A DNA stretch of 64,000 nt from Nepenthes gracilis (GCA_033239525.1 BSYO01000011.1:10569973-10633972), one strand, 5' to 3'. Counted from the first letter of the stretch, positions 22,540 to 35,380 are shown. The notes: generated by a model not told the origin, from the letters alone. Numbers and translations: made by a program.

Positions 22540-23325
22540 TCCTAAGGACGTTTTTGGAATTCGCGTTCATCATCTCCGACATCGTCTCCGAAAATTGCGT
22601 TCTTCGTTTCCGGAGAGTTACTCAATCTTCTCCGAAAAACTACCTCCGGAGACTCCTCAATAGCCTCCGGAAATAGCCTTCGGAAAACTCGTCAGTCTTC
22701 TCCGAACTTCATCTCCAGAGAATTCCCCAATTGTCTCCAGAAGTCTCTCCCCTAACCGTCTCCGGAGATCAAGGTCTCCAAAACTTAAGTCTCCAAATTC
22801 AACATCTCCGGAGATCAAGGTCTCCAGAACTTGAGTCTCCAAATTCAGCATCTGCGGAGATCAAGGTCTTCGAAAATTTCATTCTCCAAACGTCTCCGGA
22901 ATTTACTGTTCCCTCTTTTCTTCAGGAGATCAAGGTCTCCGGAAACTTCACATATAGCCTCCGGAAATCTCCTCCGAAAGCCACCTCAGTCTCCAGTCCT
23001 CAACGTCTCCGGGAGATCAAGGTCTCGAAAAAATCACTGTTTCTTCTTGTCTCCGGAGATCAAGGTCTCCGAAAATTACTGTTCATGGTCTCTGAGAATA
23101 TCACACCGATTGAAACTTGGTCGGACGGCCTTCATGGCTTTAACATCTCCGGCCTCCTTCTTCCCTTCCGGTGAACGGGTGTTAACCGAATAACCTCCCT
23201 TCACATTTTCGGTCAACTAGCGTTGATTGGTTAAATTTTTCCTCAAGCTTTTCAGTCAACAGGCGTTGACTGGATTAATTTTCTCATTATATTTTTCGGT
23301 CAATTGGTGTAGACCAGAAAACCTT
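22540..23325. repeat. Palindrome-rich repeat cluster (CTCCGGAG; GGTCAACNGGCGTTGAC)
   Basis: GGAGATCAAGGTCTC or a close variant occurs at least six times between 22762 and 23070, mostly within TCTCCGGAGATCAAGGTCTCC, and CTCCGGA or TTCCGGA hexamers are scattered through 22540-23100. CGGTCAACAGGCGTTGACTGG-like near-palindromes occur near 22484 and four times at 23168-23325. All lie inside the solo LTR. The overlapping open frames reflect the repeats, not genes. Confidence 0.7.
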
Positions 23326-25283
23326 CAATTTCCCTTCACTCCTTGATTATATTGACTTAATGACTTGGATTTTCAATGTTTTAGAATCTGGGCCGTTACA
23401 CTCACTCTCCTTTGGATTTTACCTAAATTGATAATAATCTATGCATGATTTGACTTTGAAAATTTGTAATTCTTGTTTTATCGACACAAGCACCATGTAT
23501 GTTTGGTATTATGTCAAGGGATTTATATATGATAATATTTATGTATCCCAAAAATATAGTCTGACATAAACAATGATATTTAATCGCATATATGTCAAAT
23601 GTATCATAAAGTAAATGCTCCAAAAGTTATGTTGCATGCTTTGAAAATCATTCGATGTCCCGATGATCTAAAGTTACTTTCGGCTTGCAGAGGTAAGAAT
23701 TTCCTATATATTTCAATCTTTATGATAAATCATACACTTATCATGAACATATTAATCTGAAATATTTCGAAAATCATGTTACAAATTAATTGTCATGAAG
23801 TATCAATCGAAAGCTTTAAGAATTATGTCTAACATAATATTAAAAGGAAATCTTAAATTTTCCTAAGCTCCAAAGGAAATTATCCACGTGAGGAACCAAG
23901 CTCACAAGAAATATAAAAATCTGTATCGAAATGTTAAGCTCCAAAGAAAAATTGTGCATGAACTATGATCGCGTGAGGACCTAAGTTCACGAAAATATGA
24001 AAATATGTATTGGAATACGGATATGGAAATAAGAAAGGAAATTCGATGATAGAGAGAATTCTGTAATCGTGAGATGCACTTTTGGACTAATGGATTTTTG
24101 GAATGTTCTCCAACAAAGTAGGAACAATAGATTTTGTGCTTGAGAACAGAGTTCTCTAATAAACAAGAACTCAAGCCTAGGGTTATGGATAACAAAATTA
24201 GACATGCCAAAATATTATGGTGGAAACTTGAGGATTACTCTGGCCATGTATCATAGGCGTGTTTTATCGTGAGTGATATTCTTAGTATATCTTAGTATAT
24301 TATAGTGAGATATCGTGGTCTATTTTGGAGCCATTGAGCGGCAGACGGCCCTATTTATATGGATTGGTATGTAGATGGTCTGCCTCTGGGTCTAAAATAG
24401 AAAAAGATTATACTTTTAATTGTGTAGGTGCATACAATTTGGGCCACGACCAACTGCTCCTTTGTCAGTGAGGCCTACTGATCTTGGCCCCCAAACGAAA
24501 TAAATTTTCAGTAAAAAATTAATAACTAAGACAAGACAAATGAATAAACCAAACAAATATAAAACGAATCATGAAAGCATTCCTTGTTAAATCATGAATT
24601 ATGGTCTCATATGCATCACTGTCCTTCGTACACGCATTATTATGTTTTGAACCTGAACTGTGCATGTCTTTTAATACTTCGTTACGTTTTTAATATGAAC
24701 ATGCATATTTCTCAATATTTTTATGTGCCTTATTGAGTTTTTAGCTCACCCTTACTGTTTTTCTCCCTCCAGATGAGCATGAATTCAACCGTTAAGGTAG
24801 GGTAGAAGATTTGAGTCAGCTAGGCTCAAAGGCATTAAAGATAACCGTATAGACTTAGTTTTGTAACCTTGGTATTTCGGATAGAATATTTTGTATTTCT
24901 GATGAATTGTGTTCTTCGATGTTTGCATATGATGAGGTTGACGATAAGGAACATCCATAATATAGTTTCCGCTATATTGTTGAATATATATACTTCCACA
25001 TGCACTTATGGTTAGTTTTGGATACCTAGTGGCATCTATTCTGAGCCAATATTGTATCGGAGTTATGACGTTGGTGCCACGTGAAATTTTGTGGCGTTTG
25101 GATCCTGTGTGTTGTTGATGGATGTATTGTAGCAGATTTTGTGGATTATTTTTAGGTCCCTGGTTGGGATTTTTTTGTGGATTGTAATTATTGTACAGAA
25201 TATTTACAGGTTTTGTATTTAGCCGATATCCATATTACAACCAAAACTCTGTCGAATTTTCGGTAGAAAATGTTAGACGTCAC

Positions 25284-25300
25284 AGTTGGTATCACAGAAG
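25284..25300 (+). other. Primer-binding site of the gypsy element
   Basis: TTGGTATCACAGAAGAG follows the 5' LTR end after two bases. It matches the initiator tRNA-Met complement (TGGTATCAGAG) for its first eight bases. Confidence 0.7.
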
Positions 25301-27956
25301 AGATACCTTATGTTTGATCAGAATATTACACAGAAGTTTAGGATAGAATAAGAAAGATTGAATACGTAGATGAAGGCGTAGGATGATTAGGCTAGATTGG
25401 ATAGCTTTAATCATCCTAACTTTAATGGCTTAGGTCGGAACTAAGCCAGAAATAGGAGTTAGATTTGATTTGATAGTTGAGGTGACCCAGTGTCCGGGAG
25501 TATAAAAGATACATTGTGGTGTATGTTCGTGGATGAATTATGGATAAATATCTTCCCGATGGGATTTTAGAAGTGCATTTTAAGTTGTAGACAGTTCGGT
25601 CCCAGGATTGAGAATTAACCTTATATTGTGGCTGGGCCGCAAGGAGGTCCAGTGCCTTAGATCGGAGTTTTGTGGTGATGGCGCATAAAACAAATGTGTT
25701 GATTACTGTAATGGAAGGCAAGATTTCTAAATTTTGATGTTGGAGGACCTACATCGTTTGGGATCCCGAATACATAATTTTATCATTCCCAAATTTATTT
25801 GTTTATTTAAGGATTTAGGCTTGATATAGATGGTATCAAGGTTTGCGACATTTGTTTTAGGTTCGTAGATAAGATTGGCTGGGCTAAATTAATTTATTTT
25901 GAGGTATCCAGTTTTAATCTGATTTTGGTAGTACTTTGTTGGGCGAACCGCTGTGCCAGCGTGAATTGGACCGGTAATTATATGATATCTTACAATTGGG
26001 TTGTATGATTTAAAGTATAAGTCTGAATTGATCGAGGTATCAGAAAATTATTGTCGTCTTTCCTACAAATCATTTATTGAGAATTTGCGCAAAGTCCAAT
26101 TCTTATATGCGATCACATCTAGAGGTCATTTTGTAGTCACTGAGTAGTTTCAATCATGTAAATATTTGAGGATGTTCTTAGAACGAAGAGTAGGTTGATT
26201 TATCTTTTAATTGGTAATTCAAGTTTATGTCAAAATCAACGCCGATCATTGAGGATTCCATGTAGAGCCAAGGAAGTATCAGTTTTGTAATGTTGTGGGA
26301 TGCTCTAGAACCTTCGAGATAAATAAGACAGACCAATAAAGTCGTCCATGGATTTTGAAAATGGGGTTGCCTAGGAGATTAACGATGTGATAAGCGAACA
26401 ATGTGAATGAATAGGTAAATTACTTGGTCTGTTATAAAGGTTTGATGATTTCTAAGATCGATTTATATCTATAGCGTTGTTGATTGTGGACAATTGAGAA
26501 TTATGCCCGTGGCGACATTTGGGATAAGGATTCAACTATTACAAATTTTGGTAACTCCATTTGGGTCTGAAGATTTATTGGTATTTTAGTGAATATAATC
26601 GAATGGATGTTTCGACCAAATTTGGGTTAATTTTGTGGAGGCCTTATTAAGAACTTCGTAGGATCGTGGGAATGTATGAACTTGGTTTGAGGATGGTATC
26701 CTGGATTAGGATGCCGCTAACCGTGTGCTCAATTAAGAAAGAAGGTGAGAGGATTAAGGAAAATGTTATGACAGACCTATGGATTCTTCGATGGCATGAA
26801 TGTAGTCCCGTAGGGATTTTAGCAATGGCTTGATTGGGAAATATTGATTGAGGTCGCAAAAGTGTGTGTTTCTTTTAGGACTAGGTAAATTCAAAATAAT
26901 TACCATTAAAGCGTTCCTCGAGATTTTGTAATGTCTGTGGGGCTTTTGGTTTGGAGGCGTTCAATATCTGTTGGGATGAGATATATGAAAATCGTTTTCA
27001 AGGAATAAATGATAAATTATCGATTAAGTCGTTTGGATTGATCCCTGATGGATCCAGTAAATTATAGCAGAATGTAATGTTTTAAATAAAATCTAGGCTT
27101 ATGATTTTCCTATGTTGTATATGGGTAGATGCCCTTGGATTAAATGGGAAAAAAGTCCATGATCAGAGTTACTCCACCCGTGATTTGGAGTTAGCAAGTA
27201 GAAGTCTTTAAATTTCGAATGTTTTCAAAGCTCCATAGGAATTGACAAGGTGAGCAGCGAGGGAGTTGGCTTGTCGGTATGCCGGCGGGATGATAAGTTA
27301 CTAAATGCTTGAGTTTTGAGGGTTTGATGGTAATTTGAGGCTGCACCGAAATCTTGGAATAATTGCCTCAATTGTATTTCCTATGCTATTCATAATCTGA
27401 GGATTATGGGTTTTATCTTGGATATATCGATATCTTTGAAATTTTTTTGAATCTATAACTACTGTGTGATCAAAGTGTTTGACGAATTAATGGACAAGAA
27501 TTACAATTTATTTAGTGTGCAAGTAAATGGTTAATTAGAGTAGCACAACTAAAGCGTTGTGGGCCCATAGCCTAGAGATTTTAGAATGAGGTTGAGGTCC
27601 CATGTGATCGATCATTTTCAAGGCTTGGAATGAACTGAAATAGAAATTCATTGGTTCGTTCAAAATATTGAATTAAGTTGGAGGAATGGCCAATATTATT
27701 TTAAGTCGCTTTTTGAATTCTGTGGATTGTTGTGAAGTCTCCCTTGTATCGATAGCTGAGGAAATCAGTAAGTCATCAGGTTGAGCCGTTTCAGAGATTA
27801 AGAATTCATCTTATGATAACAGTTCCCTAGGATAAGTCGTTTGATTAAGGATGTAACGTAGGATCGTGAAGAAGGAATTCTGAAAGGATTTTTTCTAATT
27901 ATAAATCTTAAGGTTCGTCAAATTTTGAGAATGAAATTTTTATAAGTAGGAGAGAA
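25301..27956 (+). pseudogene. Decayed pol of the gypsy element
   Basis: No long frame survives. Readable relics on + are an RT piece at about 26505-26640 (TPFG followed by an EWMFRPNLG-like block, standing for the MPFG...MNRVFRPYLD stretch) and an RNase H piece at about 27105-27220 (GKKVHDQSYSTRDLELA, standing for GKVIAY...YPTHDLELA). The 3' end (KVRQILR-like residues before the polypurine tract) resembles the usual chromovirus pol terminus. Gag, protease and most of integrase are not recognisable. The order RT then RNase H and the + orientation agree with the flanking LTRs. Confidence 0.6.
27943..27956 (+). other. Polypurine tract of the gypsy element
   Basis: TAAGTAGGAGAGAA directly precedes TGTAACATCCC of the 3' LTR. 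Confidence 0.75.
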
Positions 27957-30407
27957 TGTAACATCCCGAAATATTTTTATCCGATTAAATTGAAATTATT
28001 TATTATTTTAGGTAATTTGGACGTGAGAAAAATTAATTAAATATTACGAAATTTTGGAGGATATTTGGATTTGTTAGGCCGGTGCCCGATGTGTGCATGT
28101 TCAGTCGCCTGAATATCAATCTGAGTTTTAGATTAAAGAAAACGGAATATATATATAATAAATATATATATATTATTATTATTATTATTATTATTAACAT
28201 GGAAGCAGGGGGGATCGGGAGATAGGGGGTTTGGGGCGAGGGTTTGAGAGAGAAGAAAGAGAGAGGAAGGTGGCGCCGGGGGAAGCGGCATGGTGGCCAG
28301 TGATGGCCGCACAACGGTGACCGGCTAGTGTGGCAAGGTAGAGTAGCGGCAACAGCTGTGGGAGTTCGACGCGGAAGGAGAACTACATGAAGGAAAAAAA
28401 GAGAAAACTGATGTCCCCCAGTCCGATTCCGACTTCAAGTTAATCGGAAAAGCTGTAGACCGGGTCGAGGCAAATATACCCATATTCTCCATTTTCATTG
28501 TTATGCACGTTCATTTTGAGTTGGCACTGTTCACCCATGCCCCGAGTGGTTTTGGTTTCCAATTTTTAGGGTTTTTACTTAAATTTTCTCTAGAGTTTTA
28601 TTACCCATAACCTTAATATAAAAATATTTTGATTTCGTGTCCCATTTATAAGATTTATGTAGATTTTCGCACCCGTTACCGTTCATCTGTGCCCCGGACC
28701 GATTTCACCCGTTATTTTGAAAATTATGCATGATTTGGCCTTAGGTAATTATTACCTATAATTTGAGCGTGCAAATATGTAAATTTCGTATCCGATTTAG
28801 TAGTTTTGACACGTTTTTGGACACGAAACCCTACACCCATGCCCTGGATGAGCCAACCGATTAAATTAGAATTTATACATAAATTAGCTTTAGAACATGG
28901 TTACCGCATGTTGAATAAGTTAATTTATTAATTGGGTGTCGAAATTGGTGATTTTACATGGTTTTGTGTTCATCGGAACCCAAACCCACTCTCCTTTGGA
29001 TTTTACCCAATAGTATTTATGTATGTTTGGTATTAATGCCAAATGAATTATATATGATAATATTTACGTATCCTAGAAATATAGTCCAACATAAACAATG
29101 ATATTTAATCGCATATACGTCAAATGTATCATATAGCAAATGCTCCGAAAATTATGTTGTATGCTTTGAAAAGGCATTCGATGTTCGGACAATCTAAAGT
29201 TACTTTCGGCTTGCAGCAGTAAGAATTTCCTATATATTCCAAGCTGTATGATAAATCATGTATGTATCATGAACATATTAATCCGAAACATTTCGAAAAT
29301 CATGTTACAAACCAATTGTCATGAAGTATCAATCGAAAACTTTAAGAATTCTGTCTAGCATAATATTAAAAAGAAATACTAAATTTTTCTAAGCACCAAA
29401 AAAATTATTCATGGAATCAAGAACACGTGAGGAACCAAACTCACAAGAAATATGAAAATTTCTACAAAAATGTTAAGCTCTAAAGAAAAATTGTGCATGA
29501 ACTATGATTGCATGAAAACCCAAGATCATGAAAATATAAAACTTTGTATTGGAATATGGCTATGGAAATAAGAAAGGAAATTCGATAATGGAGGGAATTC
29601 TGTAATCGAGAGATTGACTTTTGGACTAAAGAATTTTTAGAATGTTCTCCAACAGAGTGGGAACGATGGATTTTGTGTTTGAGAACAGAATTTCTTAATG
29701 AACAATAACTCGGGTCGAGAGTTATGGATAACAAATTTAGACATACTAAAATATTACGGTGGAAACTTGAGGATTACTCTAGTCGTGTATCCTAACCTCG
29801 TTTTATCGCGGGTAATATTTTTGGCATGCCTTAGTATGTTATAGTGGGATATCATGGTCTATTTTCGAACCGCTAGGGGGCAAATGGTCCCATCTACACG
29901 AATTGATATGTGGATCGCCCGCTTCTAGGTCTAAAATAGAAGGAGATTGGACTTTTGATTGTGTAGGTACACACAATCTAGGCCACGTCCAACCACTCCC
30001 TTGTCAATGAGGCTTACTAATCTTGACCCCAAAACAAAATAAATCTTCAATATAAATTAATAATTAAGACAAGACAAAAGAATAAACCAAAGAAATATAA
30101 AATGAATCATGAATGCATTCCTTATTAAATCATAAATTATAATCTCATATGCATTACTATCCTTCATATATACATTATTATGTTTTGAACCTGAAATTGT
30201 GCATGTCTTTCGATACATTGTTACGTTTTGAATATAAACATGGATGTTCCTCAATGTTTTTATGTGCATTGTTGAGCTTTTAACTTACCCTTATTGTTTT
30301 TCTCTCTTCAGATGATTATGAGTTGTACCCATTGAGGTAGGGTAAAAGATTTGAGTTGGCTAAATTTGAAGACATTAAAGTTGACCATATGGTTGTAGTT
30401 TTACAGC
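27957..30407 (+). repeat. 3' LTR of the gypsy element, first segment
   Basis: It aligns with 19744-20787 and 23401-24870 of the left LTR. It is cut at 30407 by the copia element and resumes at 39007-39417. The duplicated ACAGC (30403-30407 and 39007-39011) marks the cut. It has no genes. Confidence 0.85.
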
Positions 30408-31425
30408 TGTTAGAGTCATGTTTCTTATTGGCAATTTTTGTGACGTTATGTACTAGTGTATCGGTCCGTTCCGCCCTCCCGTCGCTTGAGCCCGTCCAAA
30501 GCCTCCGCGCCGTCTGTGCGCTCACTGCCTGCTCGACCCTAAAAAACAAAATGGACCCCGCTCGCCGTGCGCTTGATACCGGCTTGAGCCTAAAATCCAG
30601 AATGGTGCCCGCTCGCTGTGCGCCTTCCAGCGCTCGAGCGCACGTAGGGTTTCTCTAAAAACCCTCTGTGCGCCCACCGCGAGCTCGAGTTGCGCTCGAG
30701 CGCCGGTTCAATGGGCAAGTTTTAAAATAACATTTTTGAGCACTCTATAAATACCCGACTTATATTTTGGGAACCCAAAAAGAAGTCAGAAAGAATTCTG
30801 GAGAGTTTATTGTCGTGCCTCTTTTGAGAAGAAAGTTCCTTATGCTCCATTGATATTGCTCCTTTTGAGAAAACCTAAAGTTACAAGATTATTCTTCATG
30901 TTCAAATAAGTTTTCTCATCACCTTACTTTAACCATTGAAACATTGCCTTCTACCTTCGTTGGAGACGTTGGTTCGTGAAGAAGGAGATCCGATCGTGTT
31001 CGGCTATTCAAGTGGGCCAAGAGGGAAGATTGACGTGAAGACCGGAAGGTGTCCGGTTCCGTTGCCGCGGGCAAATCCAAGGAGTTCCTTCGTAGGGATC
31101 AAGAGACGGGAGTAAGTTGGCTAGGTTAGCACGTCATTACCACCCGGTCTGTAAGTTAATTTTCATAGTACATTGCTTTTCTAGCCGTTGAAGCCCGAAG
31201 GATTTTTCTCGATTATCGTGGGTATCGAGTTTTCTCGTTGTTACCAAAAATCGTGTCTTTTTATTATTGCTTATACTTGTATATACTTTGCATGCTTGTA
31301 AGTATTATTGGCATCTAGAATTAAATATTGTTTACGTGTATTGAATATTTATTTTTACTACTTCCGCTACTTTTATCGGGGTCAAAACTTGAGTGTATCT
31401 CGTTAGCACAAAAAGTGCTTTTTCA
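30408..31425 (+). repeat. 5' LTR of the copia element
   Basis: It is 1018 bases, TGTTAGAGTCATG to GTGCTTTTTCA. The first 310 bases are GC-rich with many CGCTCG and TGCGC words. A TATA box (TATAAATA) lies at 30746-30753, with its partner at 38327-38334 in the other LTR. The closing GCACAAAAAGTGC can fold as a hairpin. The open frame 30356-30658 crosses the insertion edge and is not a gene. Confidence 0.9.
30746..30753 (+). promoter_or_regulatory. TATA box of the copia LTR
   Basis: TATAAATA in the context ACTCTATAAATACCC is identical in both LTRs (second copy 38327-38334) and lies about 340 bases into the LTR, as expected for a U3 promoter. Confidence 0.7.
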
Positions 31426-31427
31426 AT

Positions 31428-31440
31428 TGGTATCAGAGAC
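31428..31440 (+). other. Primer-binding site of the copia element
   Basis: TGGTATCAGAGAC starts two bases after the LTR and matches the initiator tRNA-Met complement. Confidence 0.88.
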
Positions 31441-31467
31441 TCACCTCGATCCGCGACCCCGTTCTAG

Positions 31468-32062
31468 ATGTATACGAGTGGATCGCTCTCTGTACCTCCA
31501 TTCTTTGATGGGAACAACTATGACTATTGGAAGGTCCGGATAAGAGCCTTCCTAAAATCTGTGGATGAGCGTGTATGGGCTAGTACCCAACTTGGGTGGA
31601 CTTCACCCAAGAATGGTGATGAACCAAAAGTACTGCCTTTGTGGTCAAAGACGAACTTGATGCGTTAACTGAAATAGTAAGGGGTCACATAGTATTTTTA
31701 TGGCTGTGTCTCCCGATGAGTTTAAACGAATTTCAATGTGCGAAATTTCTAAAGATGCGTGGGACATTCTAGAAATCACTAATAAAGGTACTAAATTAGT
31801 TACAAATTTAAAATTGTAAATGCTCACCACTAGATTCAAAGAAATAAGAATGAAAGATGACGAGACATTTGATGAATTCTATGCGCAATTAAATGATATT
31901 GTAAATTTCACGTTTAATTTAAGAGAACGAATCCCAAAAAATAGAATTGTTAGAAAAGTTCTACGATCTTTGCCTGAACGATTTAGACCAAAAGTTACTG
32001 CGATTGAAGAAAGCAAAGACTTAGACAAATTAAAAATTGAAGAATTGGTAGGATCCTTATAA
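31468..32062 (+). pseudogene. gag: Copia gag, part 1 (UBN2 domain)
   Basis: The start is the ATG at 31468, 43 bases after the LTR. It opens with PPFFDGNNYDYWKVRIRAFL, the classic copia gag N-terminus. A stop at 31665-31667 and frame changes follow. The UBN2 core reads on as DDETFDEFYAQLNDIVNF and VRKVLRSLPERFRPKVTAIE, to EELVGSL at 32057. There the LINE insertion cuts the frame, and gag resumes at 34246 with QTYEYTLP, the expected next residues. The TAA at 32060-32062 stands in the left copy of the LINE target duplication, where the right copy has CAA. Confidence 0.85.
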
Positions 32063-32065
32063 ACT

Positions 32066-34239
32066 TTTTTTTTTTTTGGTAAGTAAGTAAATTTGTATAA
32101 ATAAAAAGAAAAATATACAGAAACAATGTTCTATCCCAAGTGTTATTCCGACTTGGAATTAGAACAGATATGCTAGGGCATACCCCGAGCAACGTTATCC
32201 AAAATACAAAACCAATATAAAGTAAATAAAGAAAATAAAGACGGCGAAAACAGCATTACAACCATCAACGCCGTCAAACAACATAAGAGAATGACACGCC
32301 TAAATTCAAGGGAACGTGAGAAGATTAAAATGAGAGAAAAAAAAGGCCAGATCATCACCGCTGGTGATTCCGCAAGCACATTCCTTACACAAGAAACGTG
32401 TCTAGCAGGGAACCCCCCACGGAAGAGCTGTTCACAACCAGATTTCCAAAACAAGGGAGCTGCCCGGTTCAATCGAGCAAACCCCCCAACTTAACTAACA
32501 GAAGCGAATCATTCTGAACTCAGCCAAAATCAGGGGCTCCAGCTTCCAGTCTGCAAGCAAAGTTTTCCATCCTAGAAAAAGCAGCCCACACTCCTCAGCC
32601 GAACTGAGCCACAGACCTTGAAGCTCAGCCCGATGCATTCCATGCCATACCAGGCACAATCACAAGCCAAGTTGCGGCCTCACTCGCCCAGCAGAACCGG
32701 CATGCATCATGAAACAAACATGGTCTACAGATATTCCATCCAACAGTGAAGCAGACCACAGGCTTAACCTCAGACTAATGCAGTAAACAAATCCACTCTG
32801 CAGGCAACCAACAGTGCAGTAAAATACCCCACACCAGTGTAGCAACCTTCAAACCACAACACACCATCTGCACCCACATCCAAACTGAGCCTCGGCCCCC
32901 GCAACGAATCCCGTAGCATTCTGCCACAGACCAGGCACTGGCCACCAGCAATTTTGCATCCCCACACGCCCAACAGGACCAGTTTGCATCAGTAAACAAC
33001 CAAGGACAGATTTAATAGGTCACAGCCTCAATGCCCAACCACAATCTAATGTAGTAGACAGATATCCTATGCACGCAACCAACAGTGTATCATAACATCA
33101 CACATCATTGCAGCAACCATCAGCATACGCCACAGCAAATGCACCACCTCATCAGAGAGCAATGCACTTCATCAGCCCACTACACAAGATCCGCGCCCAG
33201 AGCAGCTCGGAACAAGGAGCAACTCCCAAAACTCAGATGGTAGCTTTGAGCAGTGCAGATTAACAGCCGGATACATGAACATAGGCAATCGACCAAAAAA
33301 CACCGCAGCACCTACTCAAATAAGTGCATCATTCGAACCACCCACTCCCACACAGGACCTCCGGCAGATGCATTTCAGCCGAATCCACAGCAAAGCAACT
33401 AGCTCCAACCTCAGAACAATGCACCAGGCAAGGCAACATTGCAAGCAAAACCGTGAGAGTGCAGTACAAAAGGAAGCCGACCTCAACCATCTACCTTCAG
33501 CATTGCACCAGGACATACCACCACCATATCTAGAACACAATAGCTTAACCACCGGGCCCAATCAGCTGAACCAACTGCTCCAAGCACCCAGCTGCTCCAA
33601 GCACCCAGCAACACACAATACATACTCACCACCCAAAAACCGAACATACACAACACAAGAGAGCCCAACCGCTCGATAGGCAACAACCACACTCACAGCA
33701 GAGAAGACAAAATCACTCTAGCTAGAACGCCAGACGGCGATGAAATCTTTTCCTCCTCTTCTTTTTGTTTTCCTCTATTTTTTTTGGGGGGGGGAGGGAT
33801 GACGGTGCTAAAGGGGAACAACACAAAACCAGAAAAAGTAGCAGAATAAGACCTGCTCAGACACCCCCTTTTTTTTTCCTTTTTTTTTTGATATACAAAA
33901 AAGTGACCATTGCACCGAATAAAACAAGGTCTAACGAAACAAACCGGGAACCAAGCCCACAGGAGGACCGGCCAGGCCTCTTTTATTTTTTTTATTTTTT
34001 TATTGTTTATAAGCACCAACTGATCCGGATCGGGCTAGGTGCACGAAAGTCAGTATCCGTGACAGACATCAATTTAAGTCGCACTACATTGACAATCCTA
34101 GAAAAGATTTGGGAGATATCTTGGGGGGGACTTTTGAAAGATACGATTATTGTGTTCCTTCCATATATAGTAGACCGAGGCCGCTAGAGACAGGCGTTTA
34201 GAGAGGGCCGAAAAACTTTTTCCTTTCCAAATAGATACA
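32066..34239 (-). mobile_element. 5'-truncated L1-type LINE inserted in copia gag
   Basis: The plus strand begins with a 13-base T run (the A tail of a minus-strand insertion). Flanks ATCCTTATAAACT (32053-32065) and ATCCCTACAAACT (34240-34252) are a 13-bp target duplication with two C/T differences. The minus strand at about 34205-34008 encodes the C-terminal end of plant LINE ORF2. The rest, about 1.9 kb, is the 3' untranslated region with several internal T or A tracts (near 33776, 33870 and 33980). The 3' terminus ACTTACTTACC-A(n) resembles that of the LINE at 45005-48461. The ORF-like stretches in 33275-33690 are not recognised. Confidence 0.8.
34008..34205 (-). pseudogene. LINE ORF2 C-terminus (zf-RVT-like)
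   Basis: The minus strand reads KRLSLAASVYYIWKEHNNRI, then after a small frame slip IVNVVRLKLMSV, then a stop near 34008. This is the zinc-binding reverse-transcriptase tail of plant L1 elements. The catalytic RT and the endonuclease are missing because of 5' truncation. Confidence 0.78.
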
Positions 34240-34245
34240 ATCCCT

Positions 34246-35380
34246 ACAAACTTATGAGTACACACTGCCACAGTCAAGGAAAGATAAATCAATTACTCTA
34301 AAATCAAGTAGGGAAGAGAGAAACCGGGATTCTGATGAAGAATCGTGTAGCGATGGCAAATTTTTCCTTATTTGTTAAGAATTTCAAAAAGTTTTTAAAG
34401 ACTAATAGATCTTCATCAAACAAATCTGATGACAACCGTTCACCTAAATTTAAGAAGAAAGACCGACGTGGACTTAAGGACTTCAAATCAAAAACTACTC
34501 AAGGAGTTCAATGTCATGAATGCAAAGGGTTTGGTCACTATCAGGCTGAATGTCCAAATCTTAAACGCCAACATGGTCAAGCATTTAAAACTAATGTGAC
34601 CTTAAGCGATGATGAAGAAGAAGATGGTGACAAATGTTCAGAAGAGGGTACTATCAAGTACATGGCTTTTATGACCTCAATGTGTGACAATGAAATATAG
34701 AACGTTAATCAATCTGATGATTCTGATGATGAGTTCGAAGCTGAATTTGATGGACTTCAAGAAACACATAATAAATTGTTTAGGGAATGTTTAAAAGTAA
34801 AGAAACTAAATAAAATCTTAAACAGTAGGATCATAGATCTAGAAAAAGAAAAATTAGCTCAACAGTCCAAGTTAGATGCTAAAACCCAAGAAATTGAGAA
34901 TTTAAAATTTTCATCTACTAAACAAACCACAACTCTAGAATCTAAACTTGAGGCTACTAGAAAATATTTGAAACAATTCTTAAAAGGGCCCACAAAATTA
35001 GATCATATGCTCGGGTTGGAAAAAATTGATGAAAATAAATATGGTTTGGGGTATGTTGAGAATAGTTTTCAAACTGGCGTGAAACCTAAAACAATTTCTT
35101 TTCCACCATGAAAATTCCATACCAACACGCTAATACATCCAAAATTACTAGGCAACCGTCTCAACGTGTGGAGAAAAGATTTGGCTTAACTCATTTGCCT
35201 AATCTACATAATCAAAAGGTCATGAATAAATCCTAAAAAACGTTCAAGGCCTCTACAAATGTCAATCAAAGATCGATGAAAAACTCTTCCAGGCCTAAAT
35301 TTGTACCTACTTGTCATGCGGGTGGAAACGTAAGTCACATTCGTCCTCAATGCTACACCATGAATTTTTTGTACAATCAA
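34246..35380 (+). pseudogene. gag: Copia gag, part 2 (zinc knuckles, coiled coil)
   Basis: Continuing from part 1 beyond the LINE: a Lys/Ser/Glu-rich linker, a frame slip near 34360, then an intact CCHC knuckle CHECKGFGHYQAEC at 34512-34553. An acidic segment, a TAG at 34698, a helical coiled-coil stretch at 34776-35000 (LEKEKLAQQSKLDAKTQEIE) and a TGLGY-like GLGYVENSF block follow. A second knuckle, CHAGGNVSHIRPQC at 35312-35353, has lost its second cysteine. This layout (two knuckles around a coiled coil) is that of Sirevirus-like gag. The protease that should follow is absent. Confidence 0.8.

Larger units (their letters stand above)
20788..23400 (-). mobile_element. Solo LTR, chromovirus-type, 2.6 kb
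   Basis: The ends are TGTGACGG and CCGTTACA, an inverted pair with one transition. Flanks CCCAC (20783-20787) and CTCAC (23401-23405) are a 5-bp duplication with one C/T difference. The uninterrupted site is seen in the sister LTR at 28985 (CCCACTCTCC). Read on the minus strand the LTR begins TGTAACGGCCC. No internal region accompanies it, so the element was lost by recombination between its LTRs. Confidence 0.82.
19745..25283 (+). repeat. 5' LTR of the gypsy element, interrupted by a solo LTR
   Basis: Without the insertion at 20788-23400 its length is about 2.92 kb, close to the right copy (about 2.86 kb). An (AT)/(ATT)n microsatellite lies at about 19935-19972, with a counterpart at 28146-28196. 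A 24-base stretch (TTTCGTATCCGATTTGTGA plus flank) is tandemly doubled at 20408-20452 in this copy only. Open frames in it (for example 20147-20386) are not conserved in the other LTR. Confidence 0.85.

Noticed and set aside
22407..23193. Overlapping 120-147 codon frames rich in Ser, Pro and Arg
   Set aside because: They are translations of the CTCCGGAG repeat cluster, appear in two frames alike, and lie in a solo LTR.
33275..33690. 134-codon plus-strand frame and opposing minus-strand frames in the LINE 3' region
   Set aside because: Low-complexity Thr/Pro/Asn composition, wrong strand for the LINE, and no known motif.
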